37,548 nt of DNA, from NCBI GenBank assembly GCA_913020765.1, contig CAJWAO010000014.1, forward strand, positions 1 through 37,548, written 5' to 3'. Within the stretch, counting starts at the first letter, position 1. Every line of letters starts with the position of its first letter. A model generated the notes under the pieces. The model saw only the letters and a list, made by a program, of their open reading frames with translations, was not told where the DNA came from and did not search any database. Source of the stretch: an uncultured Flavobacteriales bacterium (GTDB taxonomy: Bacteria > Bacteroidota > Bacteroidia > Flavobacteriales_D > Crocinitomicaceae). Shown here piece after piece: positions 1 to 8,093 of the stretch. The translations under genes and the position numbers were made by a program.

Positions 1-1304
1 GACGAATTGTTTATCAGGAATTGACAAGAATCAATAAAAGCATTCAAGATAAAACATTTTATAGCAATAAAGTTTTACTAAAGGCGCTCAAGCTCGCGAA
101 AATAGAGGGTAAAAAAGTCCACTTCATCGGTCTTGTATCGGATGGCGGAGTGCATAGTTCGCAAGAACACCTGCACGCACTTTGTAGGCTATCAAAGGAT
201 TTAGATATGTCAAAAGTATTCATACATGCATTTATGGATGGCAGAGATTGTGATCCTAAAAGTGGTCTGGGTTTCATTAAGAAACTTGAAAGCTTCATTA
301 CAGATGGTCCTGTTAAAATAGCAACAGTAATTGGCCGATATTTTGCAATGGACCGAGACAATCGATGGGAAAGAATCAAAAAAGCATATTCCTTAATGAC
401 CCAAGGAATCGGAGAACAATTTGGCAATGCCTCTTTAGCGATTCAAAGTGCATACAATCAATCAATCACAGATGAATTTATTCAACCGGCAATTATAAAC
501 CGAGATGGACTTATTGAGGAAGGTGACATAGTAATTTGTTTCAACTTTCGATCAGACCGACCAAGAGAAATTACAAGCGCCCTTACTCAGAGGGATTTTC
601 CCGAGTTTGACATGAAAAAAATGAACCTTTATTATTGTTGCATGACGCGATATGACGAGTCTTTTAAAGGAATACATGTCTTATTTGAAAAAGACAACTT
701 ATTGAATACCCTCGGAGATGTAATAGCCGCAGAAGGTAGAACACAAGTACGAATCGCCGAAACAGAGAAATATCCGCATGTGACCTTCTTCTTTAATGGA
801 GGTCGTGAAGCCCCTTTTAAAAATGAGCACAGAATTTTAGTCGACTCACCGAAAGTAGCAACCTATGACTTATCACCTGAAATGAGTGCAATTGAAGTGA
901 AGGATCAAATTATCTCCTACATGAAGTCGGATGAGCCCGACTTTATTTGTCTAAACTTTGCGAACCCAGATATGGTTGGACATACAGGAGTGTTTTCTGC
1001 TATTGAAAAAGCCGTAGAAACTGTAGATGCTTGCCTTAAAAAAATTGTATCTGAAGGTACAAAAATCGGCTATGAATTTATTGTAATTGCAGACCACGGA
1101 AATGCTGACCTTGCAATCAATCCTGACAATACCCCAAATACCGCACACACCACAAACCCAGTTCCCATCATATTTATCTCAAAAAATCAAAAACTCAAGG
1201 TGAAAAATGGAAAACTAGCGGATATCGCACCTTCAATACTGAAACGGTTACAAATTGTACCTCCCAAAAATATGGATGGTGAAAGTCTTATTTACACTAC
1301 ATAG
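1..1304 (+). CDS. gpmI: 2,3-bisphosphoglycerate-independent phosphoglycerate mutase, 5' end missing
   Basis: This enzyme interconverts 3- and 2-phosphoglycerate in cytosolic glycolysis using two Mn ions. The frame is open from base 3 and begins with RIVYQELTRIN, which in the family follows the phosphoserine loop. The gene is therefore cut by the window edge and the TTG at 21 is not its start. About 434 codons remain of a usual ~510; the missing N-terminus holds the catalytic Ser. Visible family motifs in order are FIGLVSDGGVHS, HAFMDGRDCDPKSG, GRYFAMDRDNRWER, CFNFRSDRPREIT, AETEKYPHVTFFFNGG, NFANPDMVGHTG and the metal-binding IADHGNAD near the end. It lies 56 bases before the SulP gene on the same strand. 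Identity is secure; only completeness is limited. Confidence 0.97.
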   Translation, partial: RIVYQELTRINKSIQDKTFYSNKVLLKALKLAKIEGKKVHFIGLVSDGGVHSSQEHLHALCRLSKDLDMSKVFIHAFMDGRDCDPKSGLGFIKKLESFITDGPVKIATVIGRYFAMDRDNRWERIKKAYSLMTQGIGEQFGNASLAIQSAYNQSITDEFIQPAIINRDGLIEEGDIVICFNFRSDRPREITSALTQRDFPEFDMKKMNLYYCCMTRYDESFKGIHVLFEKDNLLNTLGDVIAAEGRTQVRIAETEKYPHVTFFFNGGREAPFKNEHRILVDSPKVATYDLSPEMSAIEVKDQIISYMKSDEPDFICLNFANPDMVGHTGVFSAIEKAVETVDACLKKIVSEGTKIGYEFIVIADHGNADLAINPDNTPNTAHTTNPVPIIFISKNQKLKVKNGKLADIAPSILKRLQIVPPKNMDGESLIYTT

Positions 1305-1360
1305 GGCAAATTAGACTTCGTGATTATGCATTTTTCTTAAAATTTTCTAATTTAGGATAC

Positions 1361-3613
1361 ATGTACAATTCAACTGACGCAGATACGCCCAAGGAAGGTT
1401 TTTTAGGATTCAAAGAAAACTGGAGGAACGATGTTATTGCATCACTAAGCGTGGCGCTTGTTGCTTTACCGCTTTCAATGGCTATTGCCATAGCGTCAGG
1501 TGTTCAACCGCTATCCGGCTTGCTGTCCTGCGTAATTGCGGGTCTAGTCACAACTTTTTTTAGGAGTGGTAGGTTGACAATAAATGGACCTGCTGCGGGA
1601 ATGATTACTGTAATTTTTGGAGCAATTGTATCCTTAGATGACGGAAGTGGTCATGCCTTCAATTACGTTCTAGCTGCGATTGTCGTTTCCGGTCTTTTAC
1701 AGGTTATACTCGGGTTGTTGAAACTCGGTCGAATCGCAGAAATATTCCCATCCTCAGTGATTCACGGTATTCTCGCTGCGATTGGTGTAATTATTTTTGC
1801 CAAACAAATGCATGTTGCCATTGGGACCAGTTCAAATGCTGGAAACGCCATTGGTATTTTGAAAGACCTTATAAATCAATTACCAAATGCAAACCCATAT
1901 ATTGCGCTAATTTCTATCATTGGTATTTTTTTATTGTTTTTCCATGCAAAAATAAGCTACAAAGTCTTTCATATCATACCGGCACCTGTTTGGGTTGTGG
2001 CTATTTCGGTTTCCATTGTTTTGCTATATAACTACTTAGATGTAAATCAAGTAGAAGTAATGGGAATTGCATTTGAAAAACCTACAAACTATTTAATGTC
2101 GATCCCGGCTGACCTTACAGATGTGTTTTTATTCCCAGATTTTTCTCGCATCAATACCGGTGTGTTTTGGTTGGTAGTATTATCTATGACTATTATCTCT
2201 TCTATTATCAGCCTAGCTGCTGCAAAGGCAATAGACAAGTTAGATCCATACAAAAGAAAAACAAATCTAAACAAGGATCTTATAGGCTTGGGAGCAAGTA
2301 CAATGGTGTCAGGAATGATTGGAGGACTCCCCATACTCAATGTTATTGTGCGAAGCACAGTGAACGTTCAAAACAATGCAAAGACAAAATGGTCAAACTT
2401 TTTCCATGGATTTCTGGTGCTTTTCTTCATTGTGCTGCTTCAACCAATAATGAATATGATTCCCTTAGCGGCATTGGCTGCTGTTCTTGTTTTTGCGGGC
2501 ATTAAGCTTGCTTCACCTAGAGTATTTAAGGACGTATATAAAGAGGGGGTTGAGCAATTGGTTTTTATGGTTTCAACACTACTATTTACATTATACAACA
2601 ATCTTTTGTTTGGTCTTATTGCGGGTATTATCGTCACCTTAATCACACACATTCTTATCGCTCGAATATCCGTTCCGCAATTTTTCCTTTATGTATTTTC
2701 ACCGGGTAACATAGAATTCAAAAAAACAAGTGAAAATTTAGAACTTCGCATCCGTGGTGTTGCAAATTTCATGACCCTTCTGAAAATATTAAAAAAACTG
2801 GAAGATGTTCCAGATAAATCGATACTTAAAATTAATTTTGCTGGTGCCAAAATTATTGATCTAACTGTTCAGGAGGCAATCGATGATTTCAAAAGAAATC
2901 ATGAACTTTCAGGGGGAAGCGTAGAGATTGTAGGCCTTCACAAACATATCTCCTCAACTCCACATAAATTTGCACTCAAAAGTAGCATTGCACCTGTTGC
3001 CCAAAAAGCATCCCCTCGACAGAATAAGTTCAAGTGGCTAGCCGCTGAAAATAAATGGTCATACACGTTAGGGCAAGACAATAGCTTTAAAAATCTAGAA
3101 AGCTTTCATTTTTTCGACTCGCGACCAATAGAGTATAAAGAAAATATAATCAGAGGTAGCTATCTTGATGGAGCGGCAGAATGGGAACTTACGGATGTAA
3201 CATTTTCAGAAGGAGCTATGCTTGCGCGTGAGGTTTACCATTGTACTGTTCAAGTTTCGGATTTACCTTCTAAAGCTCCTTCTTTTGTGCTACGTAGGGA
3301 GGAATTTGTAGACCGCTTTATTGACCGAGTGCGGGTATTTGGATCGATGGGTGATATTGATTTTAAAGAAAATCCAGAATTTTCCAAATTCTATTTTCTA
3401 AAAGGAGCGAATGAATCCGAAATACGGGCCTATTTTAAACCAGAGGTATTGGAGTTTTTAGTCGAAAATCCTGTTTACCAAATAGAATGTAATGGTGAGA
3501 AAATTTTAGTTGTTTGCCCTGTCGGTGTTACGAGTATTCCAGAAATTGAACGGCAAATTAAAAATATTGAAAAGCTTATTGATATTCTCAATGACTTTCA
3601 TGGAAATGGTTAA
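1361..3613 (+). CDS. SulP family inorganic anion transporter with STAS domain and extra C-terminal domain
   Basis: This is an inner-membrane SLC26/SulP transporter, likely for sulfate, bicarbonate or another anion; the substrate cannot be read from sequence. Residues ~20-440 are strongly hydrophobic with the SulP N-terminal signatures VALPLSMAIAIASG and TINGPAAGM. Residues ~460-540 form a STAS-like domain (NFAGAKIIDLTVQEAI). The last ~195 residues (~556-750) are an additional soluble domain, with REEFVDRFIDRVRVFG followed by DIDFKENPEFSKFYFLKG. That pattern resembles a globular domain I know from stand-alone bacterial proteins of unknown function. SulP proteins are usually ~500-600 residues, so 750 reflects this extension. 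The ATG start is preceded by TAATTTAG, a near-match to the Bacteroidota -7 box. A serine hydrolase follows after 11 bases. Confidence 0.92.
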   Translation: MYNSTDADTPKEGFLGFKENWRNDVIASLSVALVALPLSMAIAIASGVQPLSGLLSCVIAGLVTTFFRSGRLTINGPAAGMITVIFGAIVSLDDGSGHAFNYVLAAIVVSGLLQVILGLLKLGRIAEIFPSSVIHGILAAIGVIIFAKQMHVAIGTSSNAGNAIGILKDLINQLPNANPYIALISIIGIFLLFFHAKISYKVFHIIPAPVWVVAISVSIVLLYNYLDVNQVEVMGIAFEKPTNYLMSIPADLTDVFLFPDFSRINTGVFWLVVLSMTIISSIISLAAAKAIDKLDPYKRKTNLNKDLIGLGASTMVSGMIGGLPILNVIVRSTVNVQNNAKTKWSNFFHGFLVLFFIVLLQPIMNMIPLAALAAVLVFAGIKLASPRVFKDVYKEGVEQLVFMVSTLLFTLYNNLLFGLIAGIIVTLITHILIARISVPQFFLYVFSPGNIEFKKTSENLELRIRGVANFMTLLKILKKLEDVPDKSILKINFAGAKIIDLTVQEAIDDFKRNHELSGGSVEIVGLHKHISSTPHKFALKSSIAPVAQKASPRQNKFKWLAAENKWSYTLGQDNSFKNLESFHFFDSRPIEYKENIIRGSYLDGAAEWELTDVTFSEGAMLAREVYHCTVQVSDLPSKAPSFVLRREEFVDRFIDRVRVFGSMGDIDFKENPEFSKFYFLKGANESEIRAYFKPEVLEFLVENPVYQIECNGEKILVVCPVGVTSIPEIERQIKNIEKLIDILNDFHGNG

Positions 3614-3624
3614 CCTGAGTAATT

Positions 3625-4740
3625 TTGAGGAGTCAAGGTTTTGCTAAACGATTTATTTTTACTGCTCTTTTTTTAATATGTACATCATCGTGTGTTCCAT
3701 TGAAAAGTATATTTCTCGGGCACCCCGACAAGAATGACGCCTACAGATTTGACAGTAATATAATCTATCCCCAAGAAGCTAATTTTCAGTTTGAAAAACT
3801 ACCTAAAAATCATTTGATACAGGTCAATGATTGGACACGTGACCTTCCTGAATTTAAACCCTTACAAGCTGTCTGTAAAACGCATGAAGTTCGGGAAATG
3901 ATTATTATTAAAAACGACACCATAATATTTGATTATAGAAAAAATCATAAAAATCAACTTAAATTACATAGCGCTTACTCCATATCAAAATCGATTGTTT
4001 CTTGTCTTATTGGAATGGCGATAGAGGACCAATTTATTGAAGATGAAAATGAACTTGTCATAAATTATTTACCTGAATTAATTAAAGATAAACATTCAGC
4101 CTCCCTTACAATAAAACACCTGTTGAACCATACCTCCGGAATAAAAAGTTCATTGACAATGGATGGACAACTTTATTATGGGAATGATATCCGTAAAGAA
4201 ATAAAAAAGGTGCGATTTGAATCCAATCCTGGTGAGCGACAGAAATACCTTAACATAAATACGCAAATACTCGGACTAGTTTTATCAAAAGCTGTAGGAA
4301 AAAGTTTAAGCGAGTACGCGAAAGAACGACTATGGCACCCAATAGGAATAAGTAATGAAATACTCTGGTCGACCGATAAAAAAGGAGTCGAAAAGGCATT
4401 TTGCTGTGTTTCAGCAAGCACATTAGACTATGCAAAATTTGGAAGGCTTTACCTAAACGGTGGGGTGTGGAATGATAAAAGAATTTTGAGTGAATATTGG
4501 TATAATCAATCAATACGAAGAGACACAAGCGATGGGAGTAGTTTTAATTTCAATTACTCATGGCACATAGGGCTCGAACAATACGGCGATTTTATGGCCA
4601 TTGGTTTGTACAAGCAACACCTTTATATTTACCCAGAAAAAGGAATCATTATTGTTCTAAATAATGACCGTGAAAATAAACTTGATGCCGAACGCGTTAA
4701 TTGGTGGAATGTCTTTAGGCAAATCGTAGATCAACTCTAA
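3625..4740 (+). CDS. Lipoprotein serine hydrolase (class C beta-lactamase / DD-peptidase fold)
   Basis: This is a member of the beta-lactamase-related serine hydrolase family, which includes esterases, DD-peptidases and class C beta-lactamases. The real substrate is unknown and an antibiotic-resistance role should not be assumed. An N-terminal hydrophobic stretch ends in a lipobox (LICTSSC), so a cell-envelope lipoprotein is expected. The catalytic motif SxxK is S119-I-S-K122 and the YxN motif is Y208-L-N210. The third motif region is degenerate (GLYKQ, around residue 325) in place of KTG/HTG. The start is a TTG: an in-frame stop lies at 3616-3618 and no ATG is available before the signal sequence. 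It sits 11 bases after the SulP gene, so is probably co-transcribed, and converges on the minus-strand operon ending at 4751. It is paralogous to 5161-6387. Confidence 0.85.
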   Translation: MRSQGFAKRFIFTALFLICTSSCVPLKSIFLGHPDKNDAYRFDSNIIYPQEANFQFEKLPKNHLIQVNDWTRDLPEFKPLQAVCKTHEVREMIIIKNDTIIFDYRKNHKNQLKLHSAYSISKSIVSCLIGMAIEDQFIEDENELVINYLPELIKDKHSASLTIKHLLNHTSGIKSSLTMDGQLYYGNDIRKEIKKVRFESNPGERQKYLNINTQILGLVLSKAVGKSLSEYAKERLWHPIGISNEILWSTDKKGVEKAFCCVSASTLDYAKFGRLYLNGGVWNDKRILSEYWYNQSIRRDTSDGSSFNFNYSWHIGLEQYGDFMAIGLYKQHLYIYPEKGIIIVLNNDRENKLDAERVNWWNVFRQIVDQL

Positions 4741-4750
4741 TTAATATATT

Positions 4751-5158
4751 TTATTTTATGATAATACCCGGAAGGCCCAAAGGCTTTATTAGGCTCATAT
4801 TGGACTCTAAAATAGATTCGGCCGGAAATACAAAACGTTTGTCATACATAACGCCATCAACCCAAAAGCTCACCCAGTACTCGTTTGACAAGCCAAATAC
4901 CTCTGGCATAATTGGTTCAATTTTAGCCGCTTCATTAGGCAAAAGAACTTCTATTGTATGTCGCAGCGTCGAGGTTCTAATGGTTTCCCCAGTTTGTGTG
5001 TTTTCTCCATAACCCGTACTTGAGATAATAATACCTTCCATGATATCATCTCTGCTGCTTAGCAAATAAGCATAGTAACTTAATTCACCTTCAACAACCG
5101 ACTGAACAATCGCAACAGCAACATTTTCAACTTTCGGTCCTTTTATACTTTCTTTCAT
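4751..5158 (-). CDS. Small conserved Bacteroidota protein of unknown function
   Basis: This is a 135-residue protein with no signal peptide or membrane segment, so probably cytosolic. It is rich in beta-prone stretches with YWVSFWVDGVMYDKRFVF near residue 100. From memory it resembles a family of ~135-residue Flavobacteriia proteins often mislabelled as phenylalanyl-tRNA synthetase alpha subunit; it has no synthetase motif, so I do not use that name. It begins 2 bases after the stop of the serine hydrolase upstream (5161) and is the last gene of the carboxyltransferase-lipB operon. Operon position is the only functional clue. Confidence 0.7.
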   Translation of the reverse strand: MKESIKGPKVENVAVAIVQSVVEGELSYYAYLLSSRDDIMEGIIISSTGYGENTQTGETIRTSTLRHTIEVLLPNEAAKIEPIMPEVFGLSNEYWVSFWVDGVMYDKRFVFPAESILESNMSLIKPLGLPGIIIK

Positions 5159-5160
5159 TT

Positions 5161-6387
5161 CTACATGCGTTCTGCAACAATACGGTCTGCAATTTTTAAA
5201 TACTCGAATAAATCAACAGTATGGCCTAATTTTTCATCATTTTGTACCCTAAAAGAACTATCGCTGACATGCGCTGAAGGGATTTTATAGTGGGGCCCGC
5301 GCCTTTCACCTAAACGAACAATGACTCGATTTTGAGCAGGAATTACAATGATATATTGACCTTTGAGTCCACGAAAATAATATACAGGATTTCCTTGGTT
5401 TTTATAGACCCAAATATGCCAACCATAACGCATATTGAATACATCATCATCCGTCTTTAATTTTGGTGTATTTACCATTTCTTTCAAGAAAGCATTAGAA
5501 ATAATTTGCTCACCATTAAGCTTTCCATTATGCAAAACTAGCTGACCAAGGAGAGAAAAATCCCGAGCCGAAGCATACAAGCAACAGAAAGCTTTTTCAT
5601 CTCCCTCTTCCTTATCTAGACTCCAATATGCATTGCCGCCCGCACCTATTGGCTCCCACAATTTGGTATGCATATATTCAGTTAGCGTTAGTCCAGTGGC
5701 TTTCTCTAAAATAAATCCTAAGATCTGTGAATTTCCGCTTTGGTAATGAAACCGCTTACCGGGTTCTTCAACCATTCTTAAACGACTCACTAAGCCATAT
5801 AGATCTGAACCATAATAACCCTCGGCTGCCTCAGATAGTGGATTCTTACCGCTCTCCTGCCAATCAAAACCAGCCGCCATCAATAAAAGGTGACGTATTG
5901 TTAAAATATCACGCCCATTGGTAAGAAATTCTGGCAAATACGTGGAAACAGGCTCGTCAACACTTGGAATCTTACCTTCCTCAATGGCTATACCGATAAG
6001 CAATCCTATAACCGTTTTTGATACAGAGAAAGAGTTTGAGACTTGATTCTCTGAATGATCCCCCCAATATTGCTCATGTATCAAGGTGTCATTCTCAAAA
6101 ATCAATAATGCCCTAGTATCAATACTACCTAAGTATGCTTCTTCGCTTTCCGTGAGCGCTACATTGTCTCCTGGCTTGACCTTAAGTTGATTTGGTTCAG
6201 TTGATTTTTCAATTGTATTTACAGGAAAAACATCCAAATCATAAATCCCCGGGCCAGTTTTACCAATTAAATACGTTTTACTAATTCCCGAGTATAGATA
6301 AAATCGGCCAGACAACAGTATAAAAATGTTTACGCACAAAACCAGCGTTAGCAGGATGTAGAAAGCATACTTTATAAGTCTTTTCAT
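5161..6387 (-). CDS. Membrane-anchored serine hydrolase (class C beta-lactamase / DD-peptidase fold)
   Basis: This is a 408-residue beta-lactamase-fold hydrolase. The N-terminus (residues ~5-27) is one hydrophobic helix without a lipobox or clear cleavage site, suggesting a periplasm-facing membrane anchor. The catalytic SxxK is S121-V-S-K124; the second motif is Y215-Q-S217 (YxS rather than YxN); a GLKGQ segment at 340-344 stands where KTG/HTG would be. Shared stretches with the hydrolase at 3625-4740, such as KAFCC..ASA.D and LW.PIG, show the two are paralogues in opposite orientations. It lies 17 bases after lipB and 2 bases before the small protein gene, in one operon. The substrate is unknown; peptidoglycan or ester hydrolysis are both possible. 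Confidence 0.87.
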   Translation of the reverse strand: MKRLIKYAFYILLTLVLCVNIFILLSGRFYLYSGISKTYLIGKTGPGIYDLDVFPVNTIEKSTEPNQLKVKPGDNVALTESEEAYLGSIDTRALLIFENDTLIHEQYWGDHSENQVSNSFSVSKTVIGLLIGIAIEEGKIPSVDEPVSTYLPEFLTNGRDILTIRHLLLMAAGFDWQESGKNPLSEAAEGYYGSDLYGLVSRLRMVEEPGKRFHYQSGNSQILGFILEKATGLTLTEYMHTKLWEPIGAGGNAYWSLDKEEGDEKAFCCLYASARDFSLLGQLVLHNGKLNGEQIISNAFLKEMVNTPKLKTDDDVFNMRYGWHIWVYKNQGNPVYYFRGLKGQYIIVIPAQNRVIVRLGERRGPHYKIPSAHVSDSSFRVQNDEKLGHTVDLFEYLKIADRIVAERM

Positions 6388-6404
6388 CTTTACAAACTCG
6401 TTAA

Positions 6405-7103
6405 TTAAAGCACTCTGAAACCAAATAAATCTTTTAGCTCCTGAAGCAAAATGGATTGAACCTCATTGAGATCAAGTGGAGAACCAAGCTCCTCTTGCAT
6501 GGAAGTTACCGCTTTATCTTCTATTCCGCAAGGAACAATATTCGAAAAATAATCTAGATTCGTATTTACATTGAAGCCTATACCATGCATTGTCACCCAA
6601 CGAGACGCCTTGACACCCAAAGCACATATTTTTCGTTCTTTCGACGTTCCAGGATCAAGCCAAACACCAGTCATACCGTCAAGCCTTTCACCTTTTATAC
6701 CATAGACGGCAATCGTCTTGATGACGGCCTCTTCAAGAAATCTCATATATTGGTGAATGTCTGTAAAAAAATGCTCTAAATCCAATATTGGATAAACGAC
6801 TAGTTGTCCAGGACCATGATAGGTGATATCTCCACCTCTGTTAATTTTGTAAAATGTTGCTTTTTTTTGAGCGAGCTGAGCCTTATCTAACAAAAGATGT
6901 TCATCTTTACCACTCTTTCCTAAAGTATAAACATGAGGGTGCTCACAAAACAATAAATGGTTGGTTGTTGGACCGCTAGACTCTCCTTTGCGAACAGCTA
7001 TTTTATGATCAATTGATTGCTTGAATAGTTTCTCCTGGTAATCCCATCCTTCTTGATAATCAATTAAACCAATATCGTGAACAAAAACTCTGGGTTTCAT
7101 CAT
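6405..7103 (-). CDS. lipB: Octanoyl-[acyl carrier protein] transferase (lipoate biosynthesis)
   Basis: LipB moves octanoate from octanoyl-ACP onto lipoyl domains of 2-oxoacid dehydrogenases and the glycine cleavage H protein in the cytosol; LipA then adds sulfur. The substrate-binding motif RGGDITYHGPGQ is at residues 89-100. The conserved Lys lies in KICALGVK (K158) and the catalytic Cys in PCGI (C192), with MHGIGFNVN between them. The length of 232 residues is normal. Two consecutive ATG codons start the gene directly after the stop of the SIS isomerase (7104), so the genes abut and are probably translationally coupled. No lipA is in the window. Confidence 0.97.
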   Translation of the reverse strand: MMKPRVFVHDIGLIDYQEGWDYQEKLFKQSIDHKIAVRKGESSGPTTNHLLFCEHPHVYTLGKSGKDEHLLLDKAQLAQKKATFYKINRGGDITYHGPGQLVVYPILDLEHFFTDIHQYMRFLEEAVIKTIAVYGIKGERLDGMTGVWLDPGTSKERKICALGVKASRWVTMHGIGFNVNTNLDYFSNIVPCGIEDKAVTSMQEELGSPLDLNEVQSILLQELKDLFGFRVL

Positions 7104-8084
7104 TTAAAACTTGGCCAATTCTCCTTTCAAATAATCAATTATTTCTATGTCAATAATATCCGCTCCATTCATTTCACATAAGTAATAGGAGGCCCAATCA
7201 ACAACATTAACGAGATAAATAGACCGCTCAATAAACGAATCTCCTTTGGCTGAAACTTCTAATACTTTTCCACATTTCTTCTCGATGGCGACTTTCGAAA
7301 TTTCAAACCTCTTTTGATTTCTTGGATGCAAGTCACCAGTATTAAAAAATATTGGTGCAAATCTCTCATCACCACCAGACCAGCCAACGAGCTCATTGTG
7401 ATTCATTTCAGGGATAACATGATGCCATCCTAAATATTTTGAATTCTCATTAAACTGCTGTCGCGCACGAACAATCACTCCCTCGTATTTCGTTTCGGCA
7501 TAATAAACCCCGACCTTTCCGAATAGGTGTCCGGCCATTTCTTTTGCCAATGCATGAATTTCTTCCTGGTTTGACTCAATATACGAGCCAGCCTTAAGCA
7601 TTTCACCCTTGTGATCAGAAACAAAACCTAGCGTGTTAAATATATGTAACAACTGAATCAAAGAATATGCAAGTGCACTTCTCGGCGGGTTCCCCCCAGG
7701 CACAATAATACAATCATATCCATGATTATTACAAAACTCCTCTAACCTACCGCCACTGCAGATTCCAATGATATGACAGCCTCTTCTCTTGGCTTCTTCA
7801 ATTGCAATTGTCGTTTCTTCAGTATTTCCTGAATAACTAGAGCCGATAACCAATGTATTTTCATTAATGCATCCCGGTAATGTGTAATCGTTGACCAATA
7901 ATACGGGTACCTTCAATTCATCTTGAAGCCAATTGGCAACCATTTTCGCACCAATACCTGATCCACCGAGCCCGCACATCATAATATTTTGAATCTTATT
8001 CGATGGTTTCCTCAATTCTGTCGCTTCAGCAATGGCAATTGCTTCCTTTATATTATCGGAAAAAGCGTGGATTAAATCTTTCAT
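7104..8084 (-). CDS. SIS-domain sugar isomerase, bifunctional phosphoglucose/phosphomannose isomerase family
   Basis: This 326-residue protein has two SIS domains. The first carries GLGGSGIGAKM (38-48) and the phosphate-binding SSYSGNTEET (82-91), followed by the family signature PPRSALAY (133-140). The second contains QFNENSK, with Glu213 as the probable catalytic base, and EMNHNELVGW (226-235). This set of motifs is that of the bifunctional glucose-6-phosphate/mannose-6-phosphate isomerase family, which links glycolysis and mannose-derived sugar synthesis. It lies 9 bases after the carboxyltransferase gene and abuts lipB. Activity on glucose- or mannose-6-phosphate is inferred from the family. 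Confidence 0.88.
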   Translation of the reverse strand: MKDLIHAFSDNIKEAIAIAEATELRKPSNKIQNIMMCGLGGSGIGAKMVANWLQDELKVPVLLVNDYTLPGCINENTLVIGSSYSGNTEETTIAIEEAKRRGCHIIGICSGGRLEEFCNNHGYDCIIVPGGNPPRSALAYSLIQLLHIFNTLGFVSDHKGEMLKAGSYIESNQEEIHALAKEMAGHLFGKVGVYYAETKYEGVIVRARQQFNENSKYLGWHHVIPEMNHNELVGWSGGDERFAPIFFNTGDLHPRNQKRFEISKVAIEKKCGKVLEVSAKGDSFIERSIYLVNVVDWASYYLCEMNGADIIDIEIIDYLKGELAKF

Positions 8085-8093
8085 ATTTTTAAG

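Noticed and set aside
3625-4740. Calling the serine hydrolases beta-lactamase resistance genes
   Set aside because: The SxxK fold is shared by esterases and peptidases, the KTG box is missing, and nothing nearby (such as ampR) suggests antibiotic resistance.
4751-5158. Phenylalanyl-tRNA synthetase alpha subunit
   Set aside because: Similar proteins carry this label in annotations as I recall, but the protein is 135 residues and has no class II synthetase motif.
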